Below, one piece after another: positions 14,808 through 23,233 of a DNA stretch of 64,000 bases. Source of the stretch: Acidobacteriota bacterium (GTDB taxonomy: Bacteria > Acidobacteriota > Terriglobia > Terriglobales > Acidobacteriaceae); the NCBI GenBank assembly GCA_013289765.1, contig JABCZI010000005.1, forward strand, positions 290,368 to 354,367. The letters run 5' to 3'. Every line of letters starts with the position of its first letter. Position 1 is the stretch's first letter. Both the position numbers and the translations under genes were made by a program. The notes under the pieces were generated by a model that made no database searches, was not told the DNA's origin, and saw nothing but the letters and a program-made list of their open reading frames with translations.

Positions 14808-16004
14808 TTACCTGGGCAGGATAGCGATGCGATTGGGATTGGCAATTGCATAGGGCGATCCGGCAATCCGATTGTGGCTGGTTGGGGTAATCCTAAACAC
14901 GAATAGCAGGCCGGCAGGCTGGCTGATGGCATAGAGATGGTTCTGAGTGTCCCAGGATATCTGGTCGACTTCATCAGTTGTGAGGAGTCCACCGTAAGCT
15001 GTGACCGGTTCTGCACCGTTGAAATGGAAGACTTGCAAACCGTTCGTTCCTCCGACCGCCAGCAGATTTCCCGCGGGAGACATTGAAATGCTGGTGACCG
15101 TGCCGACGCTAACCCTGGGCATATTTGAATAGGTGCTGGCGGTGGTAAGGTTACCGGCGGTGTCAGCCGTATAGGTGGCGATTGCGCCGAAGCCGACCGG
15201 TTGCAAGGTGAAGCTATTAAGCGCTTGCATGGGGACGGCCACGTGGTTCGCGGGATCAGCCGCCGCAAGATTGGGGCAGTACAGCTGATCTGGCTTTGAA
15301 ATCGGCATGGCTGGAGTGATGTTCAAGTCGGTCAGATTGCCATCACTGCTACGTTTGAATCCGAAAATTTCTTGCAGCCAGTGATAACAGCTCGCTCCGT
15401 AGGCGTACTCATTGTTTCCACTGAAGCTCAAGGGTACTTCGAAAATTGGGGTCGAAGTCGTCGTTACTCCTTCATAGCTAAGTTGGCCGGTAAGGTTTTC
15501 GGGAAAAAAAATCTGGTAGGCATTGTTAGCGCAGTCGCTGTAGTAGTCCAGATCGTATAAAGAGGAACCGGTGCGGTCGAGGAAGAGAGCCTGCGGGCCT
15601 CCACAGCTGTCCAAATTGAAATTTTGCGCGTTCACCGAGTTGGCTGCTTGAAGCTCGCCGTCATTTTTAATGCGAAACGAGTAGATGTCAATTCCGCTGG
15701 TGGCAAAAAGAAACTTCTGATTCAGCGCCATGGATGCGCCATATGCCATCTCGGTTGAGAAAGGCGAGCCGGGCACAATCGAGAGCTTGCCATCAGAGGC
15801 GGCGCGAAAAGCGTTGATCTCCACCCTACTATTACTGGGGCTATTTAAGACATATACAAAAGCAGCGGGCAGTTCGACCGCGCTTTGGCCAGTCGCAGGT
15901 TCTTGCCCGACCGCCTGCGGAAGCAAGGCTGCTGTCAAAAGAAAAAGCGATGAAATGGACAAACCTATCGTGGCAGAGAAGGAACGAGCGGCGGCTCCGG
16001 ACAT
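14808..16004 (-). CDS. Secreted beta-propeller (lactonase-like) protein
   Basis: A 398-residue exported protein with a signal peptide (LFLLTAALLPQAVGQ) and GAGGTG upstream. The body has repeated strand patterns such as AAFVYVLNSPSNSRVEINAF, GDGKLSIVPGSPF-like segments and SISMSPAGNLLAVGGTNGLQ. These resemble the 6-phosphogluconolactonase/YncE-type seven-bladed propeller. It ends with PYAIANPNRIAILPR. Function is unknown: enzyme residues of true lactonases were not confirmed, and in acidobacteria such proteins are abundant and largely uncharacterised. Confidence 0.65.
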   Translation of the reverse strand: MSGAAARSFSATIGLSISSLFLLTAALLPQAVGQEPATGQSAVELPAAFVYVLNSPSNSRVEINAFRAASDGKLSIVPGSPFSTEMAYGASMALNQKFLFATSGIDIYSFRIKNDGELQAANSVNAQNFNLDSCGGPQALFLDRTGSSLYDLDYYSDCANNAYQIFFPENLTGQLSYEGVTTTSTPIFEVPLSFSGNNEYAYGASCYHWLQEIFGFKRSSDGNLTDLNITPAMPISKPDQLYCPNLAAADPANHVAVPMQALNSFTLQPVGFGAIATYTADTAGNLTTASTYSNMPRVSVGTVTSISMSPAGNLLAVGGTNGLQVFHFNGAEPVTAYGGLLTTDEVDQISWDTQNHLYAISQPAGLLFVFRITPTSHNRIAGSPYAIANPNRIAILPR

Positions 16005-16123
16005 ACAACACCTCAGGACAAGTGGTCAATTAGTGTCTGGAAGACGGGGGAAGGTTGCTTCTGAGGAAAGGAGCTTTCGGACTACAATTACGAATAGTCT
16101 TGTAGGCCGGAAGAGGTAGAGCT

Positions 16124-16438
16124 ATGTACTGCAATTATTGCGGCAAAGTGATTCAGGACGATGCAGCATTGTGTGCGTATTGCGGAGTTCGTGTAGCAGC
16201 GCCGGTTGCCCAGAGGCGTCTGGTGCGTCCTCGCCAGGGGCGCAAGATCGCCGGCGTCTGCCTCGGCTTCGCCGAGTACTTTGATATCGACGTGACTGTG
16301 GTCCGGGTGGTTTGGCTGATTGTGTCGTTCATGACGGGTATCGGACTACTCTCTTATCCCATCGCATGGATTGTGATTCCGGAAGAACCCTTGCTGCTGG
16401 TGGCGCCGAGGGCCGGGCAGCGTGTGACGAATCCATAG
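16124..16438 (+). CDS. PspC-domain membrane protein with zinc ribbon
   Basis: A 104-residue protein. Residues 3-20 form a zinc ribbon (CNYCG...CAYCG). Residues about 33-90 are a PspC domain: VRPRQGRKIAGVCLGFAEYF, then DIDVTVVRVVWLIVSF, a membrane segment, and AWIVIPEEP. PspC proteins sense or buffer envelope stress with PspA, but no other psp genes are nearby. The ribosome-binding site GGAAGAGG precedes the start. It is adjacent to an alpha/beta hydrolase with a five-base gap, so co-transcription is likely. Confidence 0.85.
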   Translation: MYCNYCGKVIQDDAALCAYCGVRVAAPVAQRRLVRPRQGRKIAGVCLGFAEYFDIDVTVVRVVWLIVSFMTGIGLLSYPIAWIVIPEEPLLLVAPRAGQRVTNP

Positions 16439-16443
16439 ATCGC

Positions 16444-17259
16444 ATGGATCTTCGGCAAATCCATCTTCGGACAATCAAGAGCGACGATGCGGAAATTGCC
16501 TATCGCGTAATGGGTGAGGGCCCGCCCGTAGTTCTTCTGCATCCCTTTCCGGTGAACCACGAATTTTGGCTGCCCGTCGCTGAGACTCTTACATCGCGTT
16601 ACCGGGTGGTGCTTCCGGATATGCGCGGGCACGGAGACTCCGGTGTGGGGGAGGGGCCGGCAACCATGGACAAACACGCCGCCGATATTGCGCGGGTAAT
16701 GGATGATGCCGAGATTGGCCGCGCGCCGCTGATCGGCGTCTCGATTGGTGGATATGCTTTGTTTGAGTTCTGGAGACGCCATCGCGGGCGCGTCGCAGCC
16801 CTCGGGCTTTGCAATACGAAAGCGCCCGCGGATGGCACCGAAGCCCGCAATGGCCGGCTGCAAGCGGCCAGCGACGTCATCGAGCGCGGCACGGAACCGT
16901 TCTTTCAAAGCATGCTACCGCGCGTCTTCTCCAGGACTACACGGGAGATGCGGCCTGATCGGGTCGAAGGCGCTCTCCGCATGATGCGAAAGATGTCACC
17001 CGAAGATGTGGCGCAGGTGCAACGCGGCATGGCCGCGCGTCCAGACTCAGTGGATGTATTGAAGACCATCAATGTGCCGGCGCTGGTGGTGACCGGAGAC
17101 GACGATATCCTAACCGGCGCGAACGAAGCCGAACTGATGCACCAGCACATTCCCAACAGCCAATTGCGGGTGATTCCGAAAGCTGGACATTACTCTCCGT
17201 GGGAGCAGCCGGAAGACGCGTCGCGGATTCTGCGCCGGTTTTTGGAGGAAGTTTCGTGA
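16444..17259 (+). CDS. Alpha/beta-hydrolase
   Basis: A 271-residue cytoplasmic protein. The oxyanion HG motif reads LLHPFPVNHEFW. The nucleophile elbow is GVSIGG (Ser), the acid is in VVTGDDDIL, and the His is in AGHYSPWEQP. It starts at 16444; upstream in-frame codons overlap the PspC-like gene and are unlikely. It resembles carboxylesterase/haloperoxidase-type enzymes, but the substrate cannot be assigned. It probably belongs to the same transcript as the PspC-like gene before it. Confidence 0.85.
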   Translation: MDLRQIHLRTIKSDDAEIAYRVMGEGPPVVLLHPFPVNHEFWLPVAETLTSRYRVVLPDMRGHGDSGVGEGPATMDKHAADIARVMDDAEIGRAPLIGVSIGGYALFEFWRRHRGRVAALGLCNTKAPADGTEARNGRLQAASDVIERGTEPFFQSMLPRVFSRTTREMRPDRVEGALRMMRKMSPEDVAQVQRGMAARPDSVDVLKTINVPALVVTGDDDILTGANEAELMHQHIPNSQLRVIPKAGHYSPWEQPEDASRILRRFLEEVS

Positions 17260-17298
17260 AAGGTGAGGCATCGAAGCGCGTGTTACAATTTTGCCGCT

Positions 17299-17706
17299 AT
17301 GATTGATACGCTGCTGGTCCCGGAAAATACTGTCGTCAGCGCCAAAGGAGACAGCCCGGCTCTCGACGTAAGCGGCGCATCCAGCCAGGTATTTTTGCTG
17401 ACACTTTCAATCACCAGGATCATTGAGCAGGAATCTCTCGAAGTCAGCATTCACGGTTCGGCCGACGGCACGACGTGGAGTGCGAAGCCTGTAGTTACGT
17501 TTCCGCAGAAATTCTATTCCGGCGAGACGCCGCTCTTGCTCGATCTGACGGCGCATCTCGATGTAAAGTTCGTGCGTGCCCACTGGGAAGTTGCGCGCTG
17601 GGGACGCGGCACCGAGACGCCCATGTTCGAGTTCAGCCTGAGACTGAAAGAAATTCCCGCGGATGTCTTGCGTGAAGTTGCGGCTGAGGCCAAGGCCCTG
17701 ACCTAA
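17299..17706 (+). CDS. Conserved-looking protein of unknown function
   Basis: A 135-residue protein with no signal peptide or membrane segment. It appears beta-rich with alternating hydrophobics (SSQVFLLTLSITRIIEQESL, LEVSIHGSADGTTWS) and a C-terminal helix. It is reminiscent of small immunoglobulin- or carbohydrate-binding-like folds, but I do not recognise a family. The gap to aroA is 48 bases, so they may be co-transcribed. Confidence 0.6.
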   Translation: MIDTLLVPENTVVSAKGDSPALDVSGASSQVFLLTLSITRIIEQESLEVSIHGSADGTTWSAKPVVTFPQKFYSGETPLLLDLTAHLDVKFVRAHWEVARWGRGTETPMFEFSLRLKEIPADVLREVAAEAKALT

Positions 17707-17754
17707 GCCCGCATACAGCTTAATCCCGGTCCCTTCCGCTATATTGATCTCTAG

Positions 17755-19053
17755 ATGAAAAGCGAGTCACGAGTGATTGTGCGTCCTGCGCGCAACGTGC
17801 GCGGCAGTATAAGTCTTCCCGGGGATAAATCTATTTCGCATCGTTACGCGATGCTGGCGGCGATCGCGGATGGACCGTCACGCCTGGAAAACTATTCGAC
17901 CGGAGCGGATTGCGCCAGCACCCTGGGATGCCTGCGCTCGCTCGGGGTGAAGTGGGACCGCAAAAATGGTGACGAAAATGTTATCGAAGTGCAGGGAAGC
18001 GGCCTGACGCTGACCGCGCCGAGCGAGCCGCTGGATTGCGGAAATTCCGGTTCGACGATCCGGATGTTGAGCGGCATCGCCGCCGGGCAGAAGTTCACCA
18101 CCGAAATGGGAGGGGATGAATCACTATCCCGCCGTCCCATGGAACGGATTATCACGCCGCTCACATCCATGGGCGCGCGAATTACATCGCACGATGGACG
18201 TCCTCCGCTGCGCATTGTCGGCGGCAACATCGAAGCGATTCACTACAAAATGCCGATGGCGAGCGCGCAGGTAAAGACTTGCCTGCTTTTTGCCGGACTG
18301 CTGGCTGACGGTGAAACTCGGATCGAAGAGCCGTTGCGGACGCGGGATCACGGAGAAGTGGCGCTGCGGGCCTTTGGCGCGCAGTTGGAGCGCAACGGAA
18401 ACGAAGTGCGGATTCGCGGCGGCCAGCGCTTGCGAGGGATTGAAGCGCGGGTTCCTGGCGATCTTTCGAGCGCAGCGTTCTTTCTGTGCGCCGCCGCTCT
18501 ATTTCCCAACTCGCAATTGACGATTACACATTTACTGATGAATCCCACTCGGGCGCGGCTGCTCGATATCCTGGTGCAGATAGGACTGCGCATTTCCGTA
18601 ACCCAGCTTGAAGAAATTCATGGAGAACTGGTCGGTACGTTGCAGGTTGAAGGCGGACAACTGAAAGGTGCAGTCATTAGCGGGTCCGATACGGCCGCGC
18701 TGATTGATGAGATTCCAGTGCTGGCCGCAATCGCACCTTATACAGAGCAGGGGATCGAGGTCCGCGATGCGAAAGAGCTGCGGGTGAAGGAGTCAGACCG
18801 GATCAGATCGATCGCCACCAATCTGGCGGCTATGGGGGCGCAGGTCGAAGAGTTAGCGGATGGTTTAAAAATTCCCGGCGGACAATCGCTTCACGGCGCG
18901 GAACTGGAATCGTTCGACGATCACCGCATCGCGATGGCCTTCAGTATTGCCGCCCTGCGAGCTCAGGGTGAGACCTTGATTCGCGGCAGTGAGTGTGCGG
19001 CAATTTCTTTTCCAGCATTCTTCTCCTCACTTGAAGCCCTCGTCGAACGCTGA
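17755..19053 (+). CDS. aroA: 5-enolpyruvylshikimate-3-phosphate synthase
   Basis: A 432-residue shikimate-pathway enzyme that joins PEP to shikimate-3-phosphate. Key motifs are LPGDKSISHRYAMLAAIADG, CGNSGSTIRMLSG, DESLSRRPMERI, ASAQVKTCLLFAG, RTRDHGEVALR, MNPTRARLLD, AALIDEIPVLA, KESDRIRS and DDHRIAMAF. The GNSGSTIRM pattern and the SAQVK and NPTR signatures resemble class II AroA rather than the GNAGTAMRPL of class I; this was read by eye only. No other aro genes are adjacent. Confidence 0.95.
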   Translation: MKSESRVIVRPARNVRGSISLPGDKSISHRYAMLAAIADGPSRLENYSTGADCASTLGCLRSLGVKWDRKNGDENVIEVQGSGLTLTAPSEPLDCGNSGSTIRMLSGIAAGQKFTTEMGGDESLSRRPMERIITPLTSMGARITSHDGRPPLRIVGGNIEAIHYKMPMASAQVKTCLLFAGLLADGETRIEEPLRTRDHGEVALRAFGAQLERNGNEVRIRGGQRLRGIEARVPGDLSSAAFFLCAAALFPNSQLTITHLLMNPTRARLLDILVQIGLRISVTQLEEIHGELVGTLQVEGGQLKGAVISGSDTAALIDEIPVLAAIAPYTEQGIEVRDAKELRVKESDRIRSIATNLAAMGAQVEELADGLKIPGGQSLHGAELESFDDHRIAMAFSIAALRAQGETLIRGSECAAISFPAFFSSLEALVER

Positions 19054-19248
19054 TGCCGCATCTTGCGCGGGTGCCGGGTTCGAGGCGGCAGCCTGTTCCG
19101 GAAGTTACCTTGGTTCGATGACCGTGGTGATCTAACTGGTCCTCACAGAATAAGAAACAATTCATGCTGCAATCGGTGTCTTGGCTCGGCGATGTCGGTT
19201 GGGTTGAGACATTCGATTTACTTTCGACCATCACTTGGGGGATTTTCG

Positions 19249-19686
19249 ATGCGCTATCAATCGCTCGTACTGACATCGATTTTGTTGGCTGCTACGGCTT
19301 ATGCCAAGGAACCGAAGGCTTATCAGGGTGGCAAGTTGCTGCAAATGGATTCAGTGCAATGTGGTGTTGACGAAAAGGACGCGAAGAGTTTTACCGGCGA
19401 AATGATTGGAACGGATTCCGGCCACAAGAAGACGCAGGAACTTCTGTGTCAGGAATATTTGCTGCAGACTGAGAAAGTGATTTACCGGATTCGGCCCAGG
19501 GACGGGAAACATCCCGTACTTCTGCCGGTGGGCGATCAAGCGCAATTCCGCCTCGAGAAAGACAAGATGCTGATGCGCGTCGAAGATCTCGACAACAAAG
19601 AACGAGAGTACATTGTGGTATCGATGACGCCGCGGGCTGACAGCACAGCCGATGCCAGTCCAGTGCGGGCGAACCACCTGCAGTAG
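19249..19686 (+). CDS. Small exported protein of unknown function
   Basis: A 145-residue protein starting at MRYQSLV with GGGGGA upstream. The signal peptide ends ATAYAKE. The rest is polar and charged (KMLMRVEDLDNKEREYIVVS) and has one pair of cysteines in the mature part (QCGVDEK, LLCQEY). It is likely periplasmic. Family unknown. A strong intrinsic terminator follows. Confidence 0.6.
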   Translation: MRYQSLVLTSILLAATAYAKEPKAYQGGKLLQMDSVQCGVDEKDAKSFTGEMIGTDSGHKKTQELLCQEYLLQTEKVIYRIRPRDGKHPVLLPVGDQAQFRLEKDKMLMRVEDLDNKEREYIVVSMTPRADSTADASPVRANHLQ

Positions 19687-19710
19687 CAAGCGAATCTGCT
19701 TCGTTGAGTG

Positions 19711-19739
19711 AATGGCGCAGTTCATGGAACTGCGCCATT
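19711..19739 (+). terminator. Intrinsic terminator
   Basis: Stem AATGGCGCAGTTC with a three-base loop (ATG) and the perfect complement GAACTGCGCCATT. It is followed by a T-rich GGCCTGTTTGTTCC and lies 25 bases after the stop of the preceding gene. Confidence 0.75.
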
Positions 19740-19820
19740 GGCCTGTTTGTTCCTTCCCATTGGGTGTGCCAGTACTTCAGTATTTTCCTACATGAGTTGT
19801 TTGGGCGGTAGACTGCTGCC

Positions 19821-20414
19821 ATGAGTGGATATTGTTTTTCTTCTTCCGGATTCGAAGTGCCGGTTCTTGAAACTGAGCGACTGAGATTGCGCGGGCATCG
19901 GCTGGATGACTTCGTTTATTGCGCGGCGATGTGGGCGGATGCTGAGGTTACGCGGTTTATTGGCGGGAAGCCGCTGAGCGACGAGGAGGCGTGGACGAAG
20001 TTTCTTCGGTATGCGGGCCACTGGTCTTTGCTTGGGTTTGGTTATTGGGCGGCGGAGGAAAAGGCGACGGGAAAGTTTGTGGGGGAGATTGGGTTCGCAG
20101 ACTTCAAGCGCGAGATCGAACCGCCGCTGCGAGGCGTGCCGGAAATTGGGTGGGTGCTGGTATCGGCGTTTCATGGCAAAGGCTATGCGACTGAAGCGGT
20201 GCGCGCGGTTGTGGAATGGGGCGATCGTTATTTTATAAAGCGTCATCTTGAACAACCGCACGTCGAGCGATCGCGCACGGCGTGCATTATCGCGCCTGAT
20301 AATCTTGCGTCGATTCGTGTGGCAGAGAAGTGTGGATACCGGCAATCGCAATTCACGACTTATAAAGGACACGCAGTGCTGATGTTTGTGCGGGAAGCGA
20401 AACGTTCTTTATGA
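19821..20414 (+). CDS. GNAT-family N-acetyltransferase (RimJ/RimL-like)
   Basis: A 197-residue cytoplasmic protein. It has VLETERLRLRGHRLDDFVYC at the front, GVPEIGWVLVSAFHGKGYAT carrying the acetyl-CoA loop, and TACIIAPDNLASIRVAEKCG near the end, the usual RimJ/RimL order. Targets can be ribosomal proteins or small molecules and cannot be fixed from sequence. Its stop overlaps the start of the permease gene by four bases (ATGA), so the two are translationally coupled. Confidence 0.88.
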   Translation: MSGYCFSSSGFEVPVLETERLRLRGHRLDDFVYCAAMWADAEVTRFIGGKPLSDEEAWTKFLRYAGHWSLLGFGYWAAEEKATGKFVGEIGFADFKREIEPPLRGVPEIGWVLVSAFHGKGYATEAVRAVVEWGDRYFIKRHLEQPHVERSRTACIIAPDNLASIRVAEKCGYRQSQFTTYKGHAVLMFVREAKRSL

Positions 20415-21745
20415 ACTCTTCCTCCGGGCCGACGGGCCTTTACGCTCCCACGAAGAATTTGCGGAGGATTGGGCTCGTCCCTTTTGTCGCGCTGCTATTC
20501 GCGTACTGCGCCGGCGGGCCGTTCTCACTGGAGTCGATGATCTCGACCTCGGGGCCGGGGCTGGGCCTGACATTCCTTCTGGTGGTGCCGTTGCTGTTCG
20601 CCGTCCCGATTGCTTTGGCTACGGCCGAAATGACCACACTGATGCCGGTCGAAGGCGGCTTCTACCGCTGGAGCCGCGCCGCGCTGGGAGATTTTTGGGG
20701 ATTCCAATGCGGCTGGTGGAACTGGACAGGAACCTTCTTGATGAGTGCGGCATATGGTGTGGCGATGGCGGACTATCTGGAAGATTGGATGCCGGTGCAT
20801 TCCCGCGCCGAACACTGGGGCGTGGCGTTCGTTTTTCTCCTGGTCGTCGCGTATCTGAATGTGAGAGGCATTCATCTGGTCGGGAACCTTACGCTGATCT
20901 TGCTGCTGGCAATGTCGGTTCCGCTGGTGATTTTTGTCGGGCTCGGATTCCGGCATGCGCAGTTTAATCCGTTTCATCCGTTCTTGCCGACGGGCACGCC
21001 CTGGCAGGGAGCGTTCGGAGTTGGGTTGGCGATTGCGCTGTGGTCGTATGCCGGGTATGAACAGCTCTCGACGGTGATCGAGGAAGTGGAGAATCCAAGC
21101 CGGAATTTTCCGATTGGTCTGGCCATAGTAGTTCCTCTGGCGATTGGGATTTATGTGGTGACGCTGGCGGCGGGGCTGACGGCGCTGGGGAATTGGAAGG
21201 AGTGGGAAACTGGATATCTGGTGACGGCGGGCCGGCTGTTGGGAGGGAACGTGCTGGGCACGTCGATGTTTGTGGCGGCGGTGATTTGCAATTTTGTGTT
21301 GCTGGACAGCACTCTGCTTTCGATTACTCGCGTGCCGCTGACCATGGCGGAAGACGGATATTTTCATCCTGCGCTGGCGAAAGTGAGCGCGCGATATGGC
21401 ACGCCGGTGCGATCGATCGTGCTCTCGACGGTTTTCTGCGCGGCGCTGGCGTTCTTCACCGTGCCGCAGCTGATTGGAGTGTATGCGTGGACGCGCATGG
21501 CAACGTCGATTGAGACGGTGGTTTCGTTCTGGCAGCTGAGGAGGAAGTATCCGGATGCGCCGCGGGCATTTCGGGTGGGGGGCGGGATGGTGGGGGCGGT
21601 CGTGGTGGTGCTGGCTCCGACGCTGCTGTTTGGCTGGGCGATGATTTACAGCGATGTGGCGACTAGGAAGTGGGGGATTGTGAATTTAGTTTCGGGTCCG
21701 GTGGCTTATTTGTGGGTGTGGGGACGGAGACGGGTGAAAGTTTGA
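20411..21745 (+). CDS. APC-superfamily amino-acid/polyamine permease
   Basis: A 444-residue inner-membrane transporter with about 11-12 hydrophobic segments. The N-terminus resembles the APC superfamily: LVPFVALLFAYCAGGPFSLE, then EMTTLMPVEGGFYRWSR and ALGDFWGFQCGWWNWTG. Later, ALWSYAGYEQLSTVIEEVEN and SRNFPIGLAI are the hallmark APC helix motifs. The substrate is unknown. It overlaps the GNAT gene. The C-terminus is basic and cytoplasmic. Confidence 0.88.
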   Translation: MNSSSGPTGLYAPTKNLRRIGLVPFVALLFAYCAGGPFSLESMISTSGPGLGLTFLLVVPLLFAVPIALATAEMTTLMPVEGGFYRWSRAALGDFWGFQCGWWNWTGTFLMSAAYGVAMADYLEDWMPVHSRAEHWGVAFVFLLVVAYLNVRGIHLVGNLTLILLLAMSVPLVIFVGLGFRHAQFNPFHPFLPTGTPWQGAFGVGLAIALWSYAGYEQLSTVIEEVENPSRNFPIGLAIVVPLAIGIYVVTLAAGLTALGNWKEWETGYLVTAGRLLGGNVLGTSMFVAAVICNFVLLDSTLLSITRVPLTMAEDGYFHPALAKVSARYGTPVRSIVLSTVFCAALAFFTVPQLIGVYAWTRMATSIETVVSFWQLRRKYPDAPRAFRVGGGMVGAVVVVLAPTLLFGWAMIYSDVATRKWGIVNLVSGPVAYLWVWGRRRVKV

Positions 21746-21779
21746 GGTTTATGGCGATCAAAATCCCCGCCCTCTCGGA

Positions 21780-21815
21780 AGGGCGCGAGAAGGGACGGGG
21801 CACCCGCAGGGAGGG
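21780..21815. repeat. Extragenic GC-rich palindromic element
   Basis: GGGCGCGAGAAGGGACGGGG followed by CACCCGCAGGG. Read on the minus strand it matches elements near 37.6 and 40.4 kb (core CCGCAGGGTGCCCCGTC). Confidence 0.5.
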
Positions 21816-21889
21816 AAATTTACTTTTCATGGTGGTTTCGAGAGGTGGTAGGATAGCGGGCTGCTTGCTGATTTAGCATTGGGATTCGC

Positions 21890-23086
21890 ATGACGAAAGC
21901 CGCACGATCCGTAGCTTCCCCACATGTTGTTAGCATTGAAGACTTCCGGCCGATTGCGCGCCAGCGCATACCGAAATCGGTGTTTGATTATCTGGACGGC
22001 GGGGCCGAGGGCGAAGTCACGCTTCGAGAAAACTGCAGAGTATTCAACGACATTACTTTCAGGCCGAGGCATGCGGTCGCTCTGGCGGAGTGCAGCATGT
22101 GTACGAGTGTGCTGGGATTCAATCTTGCGCTGCCGATGATGCTGGCGCCGGTGGGATATAGCCGGCTGATGCATCCGGGCGGGGAAGTGGCGGCGGCGCG
22201 AGCGGCGGGGAATGCGGGCATCGGCTACATTCAGTCGACGATTTCGGGGCACAAGCTGGAGGATGTGCGGGCGGGCTCGAAGGGGCCGGTGTTCTACCAA
22301 CTTTACCTGATGGGCGGGCGCGGGGCGGCGGAGAGCGCGATTGAGCGGGCGCGAGTGGCGGGGTTCAATGCGCTGGTGGTGACGATAGATACTCCGGTGG
22401 CAGGAATTCGCGAGCGTGATTATCGCAATGGGATGAAGGAGCTTATCAGCGGGGGGCCGCTGGATAAGATTCCGTTTCTGCCGCAGATTCTGTCGCGGCC
22501 GGGATGGTTGATGGATTATTTGCTGGATGGCGGCTTGCCTGGTTTACCCAATGTGATTATTCCCGGCAAAGGACAAATGCCACTCACGGATATTAATGTG
22601 GCGCTGGCGGAGTCGGCGGTGACGTGGGCGGACTTCGGTTGGATCAGGCAAATCTGGACGGGACCGATTGTGGTGAAGGGCGTGCTGACCGCGGACGATG
22701 CGCGGCGGTCGATTGATGCGGGGGCAGCGGCGATTTCGGTTTCGAATCACGGAGGGCGGCAACTGGATGGGGTTCCGGCATCTTTGCGGGCGTTGCCGGA
22801 GGTGGTGGAGGCGGTGAAGGGACAGATTGAAGTATTGATGGACGGCGGGGTTCGACGAGGGACCGATATTGCGAAGGCTCTATGCCTGGGAGCGCAGGCG
22901 GTGCTGTGCGGGCGGGCTTACGCGTACGGGTTGGCAGCGGCAGGAGAAGCGGGAGTGGATCGCGCGATTGAGATTTTGCGGGTCGATTTGGAACGGACGT
23001 TGCGATTGCTGGGATGTCCGTCAGTGGCGCAGTTGGATCGGTCGTATGTGAATGTTCCGAGGAGTTGGGAACTGGGCAGCGCCTGA
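21890..23086 (+). CDS. lldD: FMN-dependent alpha-hydroxy-acid dehydrogenase (lactate dehydrogenase type)
   Basis: A 398-residue flavin TIM-barrel enzyme. It has PKSVFDYLDGGAEGEVTLREN, LAPVGYSRLMHPGGEVA, LVVTIDTPVAGIRERDYRNG, VVKGVLTADDARRSIDAGAA and the active-site SNHGGRQLDG (His and Arg). MDGGVRRGTDIAKALCLGA follows and binds FMN phosphate. It is closest to L-lactate dehydrogenase LldD among the group, supported by the lactate permease gene 150 bases downstream. Substrate choice is still inference. The stop codon lies inside a palindrome. Confidence 0.85.
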   Translation: MTKAARSVASPHVVSIEDFRPIARQRIPKSVFDYLDGGAEGEVTLRENCRVFNDITFRPRHAVALAECSMCTSVLGFNLALPMMLAPVGYSRLMHPGGEVAAARAAGNAGIGYIQSTISGHKLEDVRAGSKGPVFYQLYLMGGRGAAESAIERARVAGFNALVVTIDTPVAGIRERDYRNGMKELISGGPLDKIPFLPQILSRPGWLMDYLLDGGLPGLPNVIIPGKGQMPLTDINVALAESAVTWADFGWIRQIWTGPIVVKGVLTADDARRSIDAGAAAISVSNHGGRQLDGVPASLRALPEVVEAVKGQIEVLMDGGVRRGTDIAKALCLGAQAVLCGRAYAYGLAAAGEAGVDRAIEILRVDLERTLRLLGCPSVAQLDRSYVNVPRSWELGSA

Positions 23087-23180
23087 AGGCGCAGTCAGGG
23101 CGCGGCGTCTGACGGTATGCCTGAAGGCATACCCTGATACGAAGCTCAGAAGACGAAGCTCAGAAAACGAAGGTCAGAAG
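23079..23180. repeat. Two palindromes and a 14-base tandem repeat between lldD and lldP
   Basis: GCGCCTGAAGGCGC (23079-23092) and GTATGCCTGAAGGCATAC (23115-23132) share the CCTGAAGG core. Three 14-base units of the form ACGAAGCTCAGAAG follow (23139-23180). The first palindrome contains the lldD stop codon. Confidence 0.7.
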
Positions 23181-23233
23181 ACAAGGCATAAGGTTTCCAT
23201 TTTGCGGCAGTCTCCGTTTGTAGGGAGGATTCG

